18,776 nucleotides of DNA from ATZT02 sp964639395 (lineage in GTDB: Bacteria; Actinomycetota; Actinomycetes; S36-B12; UBA5976), in the NCBI GenBank assembly GCA_964639395.1, contig CAZXCT010000022.1, forward strand, positions 1-18,776, in the 5' to 3' direction. The notes under the pieces are model-generated. The model did no database searches and was not told the origin of the DNA. It worked only from the letters and a program-made list of their open reading frames with translations. The first letter of the stretch is position 1, and each line of letters starts with the position of its first letter. Below, piece after piece: positions 8,266-15,713 of this stretch. Both the position numbers and the translations under genes were made by a program.

Positions 8266-8934
8266 TTAGCTTGTCAGTATTTCAAAGGCACTTTTTGCCG
8301 CATTTTGCTCTGCAGTTTTTTTACTTTTACCTTCTCCAGTAGAGACAACTTTGCCTAAAATAGTTATGACTGCTTGAAAGCTCTTATCATGATCTGGACC
8401 TGATTCTGATATTTGATATTCAGGTTCTGCTAGATCTTTACTACTGATTACTTCACTTAAGCTTGTTTTCCAATCTAAGGTGGCTTCGATGCTATTTGCG
8501 TTATCAATGATTGGTGAGAATAATCTTAAAATAACTTCCGTCGTAGGTTTGAGGCCGTGTTCTAAATAAATTGCGCCCAAGATTGCCTCAACTGCATCAG
8601 CTAAAATAGAAGACTTATCTTTACCACCACTTGCTTCTTCACCCTTACCTAGCAAAATGAATTCACCTAAACCAATGGCTCGCGCTACTGAAGCAAGAGC
8701 TCGCGAATTAACAATTGCGGCACGCAGTTTTGCTAATTCACCTTCTGGAGCATTGGGAAACTTATTAAATAATTCGGCTGTGATAACTACGCCTAAAACT
8801 GAATCACCTAAGAACTCGAGTCTTTCGTTAGTTTCAGTTAGATTATTTTCATACGCAAATGATCGATGAGTTAACGACTTAATTAATAGTTGTTCAGATA
8901 ACTCAATGCCGATTCGCGCGGTTAACTCGCGCAT
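8266..8934 (-). CDS. rnc: Ribonuclease III
   Basis: Dimeric double-strand-specific endoribonuclease that processes rRNA precursors and some mRNAs. At 222 aa it is a normal bacterial RNase III. The signature NERLEFLGD is at 36-44. All four catalytic acidic residues are visible: E40, D44, D113 and E116, the last pair in ILADAVEAILG. The C-terminal double-stranded-RNA-binding domain covers about residues 155-222, with GEGKSKKTAEQNAAKSAF near its end. The ATG has a GAGG 6 nt upstream and follows rpmF by 13 nt. Confidence 0.97.
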   Translation of the reverse strand: MRELTARIGIELSEQLLIKSLTHRSFAYENNLTETNERLEFLGDSVLGVVITAELFNKFPNAPEGELAKLRAAIVNSRALASVARAIGLGEFILLGKGEEASGGKDKSSILADAVEAILGAIYLEHGLKPTTEVILRLFSPIIDNANSIEATLDWKTSLSEVISSKDLAEPEYQISESGPDHDKSFQAVITILGKVVSTGEGKSKKTAEQNAAKSAFEILTS

Positions 8935-8947
8935 TGAAAACCTCGCC

Positions 8948-9124
8948 CTACGGGTTAGTTACTTGGCGACCGTTATAACGACCGCTGTCGTCGGTGCGGT
9001 GACTAACTGTAAAAACAGTTTGACCATTAACTTCGGTTTTATTTATTTGAGGAAGCTTGCCCTTCCACTGTGAACGGCGCTTACGAGTATTAGCGCGAGA
9101 CATCTTTCGCTTTGGAACTGGCAC
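8948..9124 (-). CDS. rpmF: 50S ribosomal protein bL32, cysteine-free form
   Basis: Large-subunit ribosomal protein, 58 aa from the chosen start. The frame is open further upstream (to 9163), but the GTG at 9124 gives MPVPKRKMSRANTRKRR, the expected bL32 N-terminus (family form MAVPKRKMS). It also puts the start 2 nt after the DUF177 stop. A purine-rich AAAGAGA lies upstream as a modest Shine-Dalgarno. There are no cysteines: the second half (EVNGQTVFTVSHRTDDSGRY) lacks the CxxC zinc ribbon of many bL32 proteins, so this is a zinc-independent version. DUF177-rpmF adjacency is widespread in bacteria. Confidence 0.95.
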   Translation of the reverse strand: MPVPKRKMSRANTRKRRSQWKGKLPQINKTEVNGQTVFTVSHRTDDSGRYNGRQVTNP

Positions 9125-9126
9125 TT

Positions 9127-9663
9127 TTAATTCTCTTTCTTTAACTCGGTGAGCTTGGCCCACCTTGGGTCTGTTACTTCATGAACGTGATCTGGCTCGT
9201 CATCCAACCGGATTCCGCATTGGCCACAAAGTCCTAGGCACATATCGTTGCAGAGTGGTCTTAGCGGCATTGCAAGGACTAGGGCATCTCGCACTGCTGG
9301 CTCTAAATCTAAAAGGTCGCCCTCTAAAATCCGCACCTCATCTGCTTCGTCGGTTCGAATATCTTTGTCTTGGTAGGCATACAGATCGGCAATGTCTCCT
9401 ACTAATTCGATGCGTACAGGATCCAAGCAGCGAGAGCATTCCGCGCTGGCAACTGCATCAGCGGTGCCAGTAGCCAAAATTCCATCTATCACGCTTTCTA
9501 ATAAAACCTCAACTTGAATTAAATCTTTAGCTTCAATTGCGACCGCACCATTTGTAAAATCTGGAAGTGGAGTTAGCGAAAGTTGGTATTTCTTACTAGC
9601 GCCGGCTGAGCGAGAAAGCTCGTGCGTGTTAATTACATACGCTGAAGTATCAGAGAGTGACAT
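9127..9663 (-). CDS. DUF177/YceD family protein, with cysteine motifs
   Basis: Conserved protein of 178 aa in the YceD/DUF177 family, which is nearly always encoded next to rpmF and has been linked to 23S rRNA or large-subunit maturation. The biochemical role is not settled. Visible features are C76-x2-C79 in CSRCLDP, an acidic middle (EADEVRILEGDLLDLEP), and a C-terminal cysteine cluster CNDMCLGLCGQCG (C138, C142, C146, C149). The cysteines could hold a metal; that is an inference from their spacing. The ATG is 2 nt after the upstream coiled-coil gene's stop, and the stop is 2 nt before rpmF. Confidence 0.9.
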   Translation of the reverse strand: MSLSDTSAYVINTHELSRSAGASKKYQLSLTPLPDFTNGAVAIEAKDLIQVEVLLESVIDGILATGTADAVASAECSRCLDPVRIELVGDIADLYAYQDKDIRTDEADEVRILEGDLLDLEPAVRDALVLAMPLRPLCNDMCLGLCGQCGIRLDDEPDHVHEVTDPRWAKLTELKKEN

Positions 9664-9665
9664 AA

Positions 9666-10127
9666 CTATTGCTCTACCTGCGCTTGGCCGTTCATTTTTT
9701 CTCTTCCGCGCCTAACTGCAATTAAGGTTTTATTGAGCGCAACCTCAAAATTTGCCAAGCGGGCATCGATATATTGGTTCGTATCAAGGCGCATCTTTTC
9801 TACCTCATTCTCAGCTAACTGCAGCAGCCCCTGCGCCTCTCGCTGCGCTTGTGCTAAAACTGAATGCTCGCTTATCATTCTTCGTGCTTGATCTTTTGCT
9901 TCTTCAATTAATGCCGCTGCGGCGCGTCTACCTTCATCAATCACGGATTCTTTGGCGTCTAAAATTTCATTAGCAATCTGTACATCATTTGGTAAGTGAT
10001 CTTTTAATTGCGCTAGTAATTCGATAACTTCATTGCGGCTCACCAAAGCACCGTCTTTACTTAGCGGCACTGAACGCGCCTCTTTTACATGCTTTATGAT
10101 TTCTTCAATTATTTCTATAGATTTCAT
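9666..10127 (-). CDS. DivIVA-like coiled-coil protein (SepIVA-like)
   Basis: A 153-aa protein that is almost wholly helical and highly charged, with no membrane segment. A long coiled coil of alanine, glutamate and arginine-rich heptads spans about residues 45-140 (e.g. RRAAAALIEEAKDQARRM). The N-terminal MKSIEIIEEIIKHVKEARSVPLS resembles the start of small DivIVA-domain proteins. In mycobacteria the DivIVA-domain division factor SepIVA (Rv2927c) lies directly before the DUF177 gene. Position and predicted fold therefore suggest the same family here, with a role in septation or envelope growth. Sequence alone does not prove the function. The start ATG is 3 nt after the coaD stop, with no Shine-Dalgarno. 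Confidence 0.75.
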   Translation of the reverse strand: MKSIEIIEEIIKHVKEARSVPLSKDGALVSRNEVIELLAQLKDHLPNDVQIANEILDAKESVIDEGRRAAAALIEEAKDQARRMISEHSVLAQAQREAQGLLQLAENEVEKMRLDTNQYIDARLANFEVALNKTLIAVRRGREKMNGQAQVEQ

Positions 10128-10130
10128 AGG

Positions 10131-10607
10131 CTACTTTTTAAACTTTGCTTTTAGGGCACTTTCTACCGCCGGAGGAACCCATTGAGAAATATTGCCACCC
10201 AATGAGGCAAATTCTTTTACTAAACTCGACGACAAAAATGAGTGATTTGGGTTTGTTGCGATAAATAGCGTATCGATCCCGCCTGATTGATAATTCATTT
10301 GTGACATCTGAAGTTCGTAATCAAAATCGCTGACGGCTCGCAACCCTTTCACGATGGCTTGGGCAGATTGCGCATGACAGAAATCCACTAACAAGCCCTT
10401 AAAGGTTTCTATGCGGATATTTTTTATGTCTTTAGTGACGGCTTGCAATAAATCTACCCGCTCGTCTATTGAAAATAATCCCTGCTTATTCGAATTAGTT
10501 AACACGCCAACTACTACTTCATCAGCTAGGTCGGCAGCTCTTTGAAACACATCAACGTGCCCATTTGTGACCGGATCAAAAGAACCTGGGACAACCACTC
10601 TTTGCAT
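10131..10607 (-). CDS. coaD: Phosphopantetheine adenylyltransferase
   Basis: Penultimate step of coenzyme A synthesis: 4'-phosphopantetheine plus ATP gives dephospho-CoA plus pyrophosphate, in the cytoplasm. The protein is 158 aa, the standard PPAT length. It has the nucleotidyltransferase signature PGSFDPVTNGH (7-17, with the TNGH version of HxGH), KGLRAVSDFDYE (87-98) and the ISSTxVRE-like SSSLVKE (126-132). The ATG lies 4 nt after the rsmD stop without a Shine-Dalgarno. The rsmD-coaD pair is common across bacteria. Confidence 0.97.
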   Translation of the reverse strand: MQRVVVPGSFDPVTNGHVDVFQRAADLADEVVVGVLTNSNKQGLFSIDERVDLLQAVTKDIKNIRIETFKGLLVDFCHAQSAQAIVKGLRAVSDFDYELQMSQMNYQSGGIDTLFIATNPNHSFLSSSLVKEFASLGGNISQWVPPAVESALKAKFKK

Positions 10608-10611
10608 GGGA

Positions 10612-11163
10612 TTAGGCTACCGAGCCGTAATACAAAGTGTTATCCCCATATCGCTTATTTTTTAATTCTTCAATTGGTGCCGGCCAAGTAAAGGGATCTC
10701 GGGTCGGCCGCTCTAACACCAAGATGGCTGCCTCGCTCAAAAATGCTCCCAAAATCAAATTCTTGATTATTTCAATAATATCGTCATTAGCAATTCGATA
10801 GGGTGGGTCAATTAAAACTAAATCGTAGCTTAAAGATTCGGCAATTTTACTTTTTGAAAAAGTCATTGCACTTTGTTTTTTAATTTCTACGGTTACTTGT
10901 AAATTCTCTGCGTTTTTTTTCAAAGTTGCGACCGCTTTTTCATCAGACTCAACAAAAGTAACATGTGCCGCACCTCGCGAAAGCGCCTCAAACCCCAAAC
11001 CGCCTGAGCCCGAGAATAGATCTAAAACATTCTTCTGCCCTATCGCTTGCCAACTATTTAGTGTAGAAAACATCGCTTCGCGTACCATCTCGGTAGTTGG
11101 ACGTGCTGAGTCAGGCACTAGTAATTTACGCCCACTTAAGGTGCCAGCAATTATTCTGGTCAT
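10612..11163 (-). CDS. rsmD: 16S rRNA (guanine-N2)-methyltransferase RsmD
   Basis: SAM-dependent methyltransferase of 183 aa, expected to modify G966 of 16S rRNA during 30S assembly. Visible motifs are MTRIIAGTLSGRKL at the N-terminus, RPTTEMVREAMFSTL (21-35), the SAM-binding DLFSGSGGLGFEALSRGA (48-65), the acidic ribose-binding VESDE (71-75), and catalytic DPPY (119-122). It ends with the characteristic YGDNTLYYG. The start ATG is separated from the recG stop by a single nucleotide (TGA-A-ATG). Confidence 0.96.
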   Translation of the reverse strand: MTRIIAGTLSGRKLLVPDSARPTTEMVREAMFSTLNSWQAIGQKNVLDLFSGSGGLGFEALSRGAAHVTFVESDEKAVATLKKNAENLQVTVEIKKQSAMTFSKSKIAESLSYDLVLIDPPYRIANDDIIEIIKNLILGAFLSEAAILVLERPTRDPFTWPAPIEELKNKRYGDNTLYYGSVA

Positions 11164-11164
11164 T

Positions 11165-13366
11165 TCAATTCTTTTCTAAAAATTCTGCAGCTTCAAAAGA
11201 TTCAATCTCTTCGATTGTGGCTTTAAGTTTAGGGTATTTCATTAAACTAACATCCTCATCAAAACAATTTTGGGCAGCAGCACGGGCTTTAACAACAATT
11301 TCTTCATCTCGCAGTACCTGAAGCAGTCTTAAAGAACTGCGCCGTCCTGATTGCTCTGCGCCTAACACATTACCCTCGCGTCTTTGTTCTAGATCTATTC
11401 TTGCTAGCTCAAATCCATCTAGTGTGCTTGCCACTTGTTCTAGTCTTTCTCTCGCTGGGGTATCAGCGGCGGCTTCAGTAACTAAAACACAAAGACTTTC
11501 ATGCTTACCGCGACCCACTCTTCCGCGCAGTTGGTGTAACTGGCTTACCCCGAATCGATCTGCATCCAAAATTGCCATCATGGTTGCATTCGCAATATCA
11601 ACTCCAACTTCAATAACTGTGGTAGAAACCAAAACATCAATTCCGTTCTCATGGCTGGGGCCTAGATTAAAGCGTGACATGATTTCATCTTTTTCTTCAC
11701 TTGACATGCGGCCATGTAGCACGCCAACTCGCACTGCTTTTAATGGTCCGCCGGCAAGCATTGGAGCAATCTCTAGTACCGCAAGTGCAGGACGCTTGAC
11801 GTTAGCAATTTCTGTTAGATCTTCTTCTGCTTTGGTGCCGCCAATTCTGGGCGCTACCACATAAACCTGATGCCCTGCTTTAACTTCTTCTACAACGCGT
11901 TTCCAAACCCGCTCAAGATGTGCCGGCTTTTCTAATGCAGCTACCACGTGAGTTTTTATCTCTACTCTGCCTTTTGGCAACTGGCTTAATGTCGAAATAT
12001 CTAAATCACCAAAAACGGTCATCGCCACCGTTCGCGGAATCGGGGTTGCTGTCATTACTAATACATGGGGCTTAATTGAATCTTTAGCTTTTGCTGCTAA
12101 AGCAGCGCGCTGCTCAACTCCGAATCGGTGCTGCTCATCTACCACTACTAAAGCTAAGTTTGAGAATTCCACTTTTTCTTGAATAAGCGCATGTGTTCCA
12201 ACGACGATTCCGGCTCTACCTGAAGCAATATCTGCTAAAACGGCACTGCGCAGCTTTGCGGTAATTGAACCAGTCAATAAAGAAACCTTTGTAGAAACTT
12301 CACTTTGTGAGATTTCTCCCCCTTGCGCGAGTTCGCCTAACATGGTTTTAATAGTGCGAGCATGTTGTTGCGCCAAAACTTCTGTTGGCGCCAGCAAAGC
12401 GGCTTGCGCGCCAGCATCTACCGCTAGCAGCATCGCCCTAAGCGCAACGATGGTTTTACCACTACCAACCTCACCTTGCAATAAACGATGCATTGGCCTA
12501 TTTTTTGCGAGATCAGATTCAATTTGTGTTCCTATTTCAATCTGACCAGCTGTTAATTCAAATGGAAGCTTTTTTTCAAAAGTATCTGCCAACAAATGCT
12601 TTTGTGCAGTTATGGCTATAGCTTGTTGTGAATCATTTATTAATCTTCGATTGAGCAATACCGCCTGTAATACAAATGCTTCTTCAAACATCATGCGATA
12701 AAGTCCCCGCTCGGCGGATTCAATGCTTTGTGGATTATGTATCGCTTGATAGGCGTCAGAAAGTGGCAGCAGATTCTCTTGCTGAAGTAAGGACGCTGTA
12801 AAAACTTCATCTTCACTTGTCAAATCAACTTGACTCAAAACAAATTTAATTGCTTTGGCAATCCGCCACGAAGGAATTGTCCCGCTAGCGCGGTAAACCG
12901 GAATAATTGCATTAGCAAAGGCTTCGGCTGCTTCTGGATCTGTTTCTTCACCTAACTGCGCAGTCAATACATATTCTGGGTGGGCTAACTGCTTTCTTCC
13001 GCGAAATTCACCAACCTTTCCAGAAAAAAGCCCTTGAGTACCGGCAATAAGTTTCTTCTTATGCACTTGTGTTAAATGAAAGAAGGCTAAATCTAAAGTC
13101 TGCCTTCCATCAGTAACTACAACTTCTAATCTTTTTTTGCCTCTTTGGCGCATTGGGATTTCTTTGCAACTAGCTATTTCAGCTAGCACCGTTACCTGTT
13201 CGTCAATTTTTAATGATGCTAAATCAGTTAACTCACCTCTTTGCGCATAGCGGCGCGGATAGTGCGATAAGAGGTCCCAAACAGTTTGATAACCAAAGGC
13301 ACTTTGAATGGTCTTGGCGCTGCGACCTCCCAATACCTCACCCAGTGGGGTCGTAAGTTTCGCCAA
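11165..13366 (-). CDS. recG: ATP-dependent DNA helicase RecG
   Basis: Superfamily 2 helicase that remodels stalled forks and Holliday junctions. The protein is 733 aa from the chosen start. The wedge (OB-fold) domain occupies about residues 50-145. Motor motifs are Walker A GEVGSGKT (298-305), LLAPTEVLAQQH (325-336), DEQHRFGVEQR (410-420), MTATPIPRT (438-446), STTVIEVGVDI (581-591) and QLRGRVGRG (612-620). A GTG at 13372 opens the frame slightly earlier, but its first base is the last base of the AAGGAG Shine-Dalgarno, which leaves no spacer. The TTG at 13366 sits 5 nt after that AAGGAG and gives MAKLTTPLGEVLG, a good fit to actinobacterial RecG starts. It leads the ten-gene leftward run and diverges from rpmB. 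Confidence 0.97.
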   Translation of the reverse strand: MAKLTTPLGEVLGGRSAKTIQSAFGYQTVWDLLSHYPRRYAQRGELTDLASLKIDEQVTVLAEIASCKEIPMRQRGKKRLEVVVTDGRQTLDLAFFHLTQVHKKKLIAGTQGLFSGKVGEFRGRKQLAHPEYVLTAQLGEETDPEAAEAFANAIIPVYRASGTIPSWRIAKAIKFVLSQVDLTSEDEVFTASLLQQENLLPLSDAYQAIHNPQSIESAERGLYRMMFEEAFVLQAVLLNRRLINDSQQAIAITAQKHLLADTFEKKLPFELTAGQIEIGTQIESDLAKNRPMHRLLQGEVGSGKTIVALRAMLLAVDAGAQAALLAPTEVLAQQHARTIKTMLGELAQGGEISQSEVSTKVSLLTGSITAKLRSAVLADIASGRAGIVVGTHALIQEKVEFSNLALVVVDEQHRFGVEQRAALAAKAKDSIKPHVLVMTATPIPRTVAMTVFGDLDISTLSQLPKGRVEIKTHVVAALEKPAHLERVWKRVVEEVKAGHQVYVVAPRIGGTKAEEDLTEIANVKRPALAVLEIAPMLAGGPLKAVRVGVLHGRMSSEEKDEIMSRFNLGPSHENGIDVLVSTTVIEVGVDIANATMMAILDADRFGVSQLHQLRGRVGRGKHESLCVLVTEAAADTPARERLEQVASTLDGFELARIDLEQRREGNVLGAEQSGRRSSLRLLQVLRDEEIVVKARAAAQNCFDEDVSLMKYPKLKATIEEIESFEAAEFLEKN

Positions 13367-13397
13367 CTTCACTCCTTGGGTTTTGCTGCTTTGGGGT

Positions 13398-13411
13398 AAT
13401 TGTGGACAATT
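13398..13411. promoter_or_regulatory. Candidate operator: perfect dyad between recG and rpmB
   Basis: TAATTGTGGACAATTA (13397-13412) has 7-bp perfect arms around a central GG/CC. It overlaps the candidate -35 of rpmB (13403-13408), and on the other strand it overlaps a GATAAT (-10-like) element that could serve recG. No regulator is known for it from this window. Confidence 0.35.
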
Positions 13412-13430
13412 ATCTCCCTTCTAGTAGCCT
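13403..13430 (+). promoter_or_regulatory. Candidate rpmB promoter
   Basis: TGGACA (13403-13408, one mismatch from TTGACA) and TAGCCT (13425-13430, fitting the actinobacterial TAnnnT -10) are 16 bp apart. Initiation near 13437 would give a leader of about 40 nt. That leader contains a short GCCC-6nt-GGGC inverted repeat (13439-13452) and then the AAAGGAG Shine-Dalgarno at 13461-13467. Confidence 0.45.
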
Positions 13431-13475
13431 ATGACTCGGCCCTGAATTGGGCGTGATTTTAAAGGAGAAATATCA

Positions 13476-13664
13476 ATGAGTGCCAAGTGTGACGTATGTG
13501 GCAAGGGTCCTGGATTTGGACACTCAGTTTCTCACTCACAACGTAAAACCAAGCGTCGTTTTAACCCAAACATTCAACGAGTACGAGCCAAGATTTCTGG
13601 CACATCAAAGCGAGTTAATGTTTGCACCGGCTGCCTAAGTGCCGGAAAAGTTGTTCGCGCTTAA
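13476..13664 (+). CDS. rpmB: 50S ribosomal protein bL28, zinc-ribbon form
   Basis: Large-subunit ribosomal protein, 62 aa, and the only plus-strand gene in the window. MSAKCDVCGKGPGFGHSVSH is the standard bL28 N-terminus. It has two CxxC pairs, C5/C8 and C50/C53, so it is the zinc-binding type. The basic core includes RKTKRRFNPNIQRVR. The ATG is 8 nt after a strong AAAGGAG. In many other actinobacteria a DAK-type (dihydroxyacetone kinase-like) gene stands between recG and rpmB; none is present here. The stop TAA overlaps the thiL stop on the other strand within TTAA. Confidence 0.98.
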   Translation: MSAKCDVCGKGPGFGHSVSHSQRKTKRRFNPNIQRVRAKISGTSKRVNVCTGCLSAGKVVRA

Positions 13665-14611
13665 TTCTTTTTAAAGTGATCGTGGCCTAGTTGGCCAGTT
13701 AACTCTTTACCATCCAACGTTACTTTTGACTCACCTTTGAAAACTTCACCGATAATTCTAAATCCAGTTGGCATCGCCGAATTAGAATCAATTGTCGCCA
13801 AAATTGCATGATCATCGCCTCCGCGCAAAACCCAATCCATAGGATCTGCCCCAATTGCGAGCGCGGCTTCAATCAGTAACTCATCGGGCGAAAGTGCGGA
13901 TGCTTTTAGGTCAATTTGTACATTTGATGCTTTCGCTAGATGTAAGGCATCTTGTGCCAATCCATCACTTACATCAATCATGGCGTGCAGTGCGCTAGCC
14001 GCAGCTAATGCTGATTGGTATTCCACTTGGGGGCGTTGATGTGCTTTAACGAGCAGATTGGGACTACGAAATCCTTTTTGTAAAATTCGCAATCCTGCTT
14101 CAGCCCAGCCAAACTTACCTGCGGCAATCACCAAGTCTCCAGGTTTTGCCCCACTTCGCTGTACGGGAGCTTGCATCAGTTGTCCGAGGGCGGTAATCGA
14201 GATTGTAATTTTTTCACCTCGTGTTGTATCGCCACCAATTAAAACTGCTCCGGTTAAGTTGGCCTCTTCTACAATTCCGTCAACTAAATCAATCAGCCAA
14301 CTAACCTCAGTATCACTAGGTGCGACCAAGGCTAATAAAAGTGCTAAAGGTTGTGCGCCCATGGCAACTAGATCTGCCAAATTAGCAGCAGCCGCACGAT
14401 GGCCAATATCTTTAGCCGAAGAAAAATCTCTTTTAAAGTGTTGGTCTTCTACCAAGATATCTACACAACTAACAACTTCTGGTTTTTGTAAAGCAATCAC
14501 TGCTGCATCATCACCGATACCTACCGTTAAAAAGCTAGGGTGGGCTAATCGACGTTGGACTAATTCAATAAATCCAAATTCACCCAACTCACCCAGTGTT
14601 TCATTACTCAC
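13661..14611 (-). CDS. thiL: Thiamine-monophosphate kinase
   Basis: Phosphorylates thiamine monophosphate to thiamine diphosphate, the active cofactor. The protein is 316 aa. The AIRS/ThiL-fold motifs are GIGDDAAV (31-38), D51 and EDQHF (55-59), AANLADLVAMGA (75-86), the metal/ATP-binding IGGDTTRG (125-132), DVSDGLAQD (213-221) and RGGDDHAIL (263-271; the family more often has GGEDxxL here). The start is GTG, 3 nt after the ddl stop, with an AGG 6 nt upstream. It is last in the plsC-gpsA-ddl-thiL run and converges on rpmB with a 4-nt overlap, so no separate terminator fits between them. Confidence 0.96.
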   Translation of the reverse strand: MSNETLGELGEFGFIELVQRRLAHPSFLTVGIGDDAAVIALQKPEVVSCVDILVEDQHFKRDFSSAKDIGHRAAAANLADLVAMGAQPLALLLALVAPSDTEVSWLIDLVDGIVEEANLTGAVLIGGDTTRGEKITISITALGQLMQAPVQRSGAKPGDLVIAAGKFGWAEAGLRILQKGFRSPNLLVKAHQRPQVEYQSALAAASALHAMIDVSDGLAQDALHLAKASNVQIDLKASALSPDELLIEAALAIGADPMDWVLRGGDDHAILATIDSNSAMPTGFRIIGEVFKGESKVTLDGKELTGQLGHDHFKKN

Positions 14612-14614
14612 TGA

Positions 14615-15688
14615 CTACCTGAGCCCACTGGATCTGTTCATCGCCTCAGTTAACAAAGCATCGATTAGCTCTTGATAGTTCACTCCGCTCGCGGCAAATG
14701 TTCTTGGGTACATCGAGATTGAAGTAAAGCCAGGCATGGTGTTGATTTCATTTAAATAAATTTCGCCGTCTTCTTTCAAGAAGAAGTCAACTCGAGCCAA
14801 CCCCTCACAACCTATACTTTTAAATGCCATTAAGGCGAGGTCTTGGATTTGAGAAACTTGATCTTTTGACAGCTGCGCTGGCACAATTAATTCTGCGCCG
14901 TCTGTTAAATATTTTGCCTTGTAGTCATAAAATTCATGATTTGTATTAACTTTTATTTCAGCTGGCACACTCACCTGCAGTGGCATATCTACCTGGGCTA
15001 AAACTCCACATTCAATTTCTCGTGCATTTAGAACTGCTTCTTCTACTAAAAACCGTGGGTCATGACGTAGGGCTAATTCAATTGCTTGGCTTAACTGATT
15101 TGACTCAGTAACTTTTGAAATTCCCACACTAGAGCCACCTCTAGCCGGCTTAACAAATAATGGAAAACTTAACTTATTAATTTCACTAAGCACATTTGCT
15201 TTATCTGCTATCCAATTCGCGGATGAAAAGTCACACCAATTACTTACCAATAAACCCGCTTTGCGAAATAGTAATTTCATTAATGGCTTGTTCATACCAA
15301 TGGCTGATGCCAAAACGCCACTTCCTACGTAAGGGATTTGTTGCAATTCCAGCAATCCTTGAATCGTGCCGTCCTCACCCCAAGCGCCATGCAAAATCGG
15401 AAACGCAACTTGAGAATTTACTAATTCCAGTGGTGGGTTTAAGGTGGGCGCTGAAATCGCAAATTGGTTAATTAAATCTTGATCGATGACAGGTAGTTTT
15501 TCATTTGACTTTTTGATTTCTAGTTCTGCCTTAAATGCAACCCACTTTCCGTCTTTGGTTATCCCAATTGGTTGCACAGAATATTTCTCACGATTAATTT
15601 CTTTTAAAATCGTAACGGCAGACAAACAGGATATTTCGTGTTCATTTGAGATTCCACCAAATATCACTGCTACTTGTGGTTTTGTCAT
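14615..15688 (-). CDS. ddl: D-alanine--D-alanine ligase
   Basis: ATP-grasp ligase that makes D-Ala-D-Ala for the peptidoglycan stem peptide. The protein is 357 aa. Motifs are GGISNEHEIS (11-20), HGAWGEDGTIQG (100-111), YVGSGVLASAIGMNK (120-134), the ATP-binding glycine loop KPARGGSSVGISK (180-192), EFYDYKAKY (252-260), ARVDFF (298-303) and NEINTMPGFT (313-322). The EFYDYxAKY segment is that of ordinary D-Ala-adding enzymes rather than of D-Ala-D-Lac ligases of the VanA type. The ATG lies 25 nt after the gpsA stop. There is no Shine-Dalgarno in that gap, but a TACGCT element sits 6 nt before the ATG. Confidence 0.97.
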   Translation of the reverse strand: MTKPQVAVIFGGISNEHEISCLSAVTILKEINREKYSVQPIGITKDGKWVAFKAELEIKKSNEKLPVIDQDLINQFAISAPTLNPPLELVNSQVAFPILHGAWGEDGTIQGLLELQQIPYVGSGVLASAIGMNKPLMKLLFRKAGLLVSNWCDFSSANWIADKANVLSEINKLSFPLFVKPARGGSSVGISKVTESNQLSQAIELALRHDPRFLVEEAVLNAREIECGVLAQVDMPLQVSVPAEIKVNTNHEFYDYKAKYLTDGAELIVPAQLSKDQVSQIQDLALMAFKSIGCEGLARVDFFLKEDGEIYLNEINTMPGFTSISMYPRTFAASGVNYQELIDALLTEAMNRSSGLR

Positions 15689-15713
15689 GGCAATAGCGTA
15701 GTGCTAGGGCGGG

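Noticed and set aside
14058..14675. Plus-strand open frame of 205 codons opposite thiL and ddl
   Set aside because: Long but antisense to two well-supported enzymes, with biased composition and no recognisable domain.
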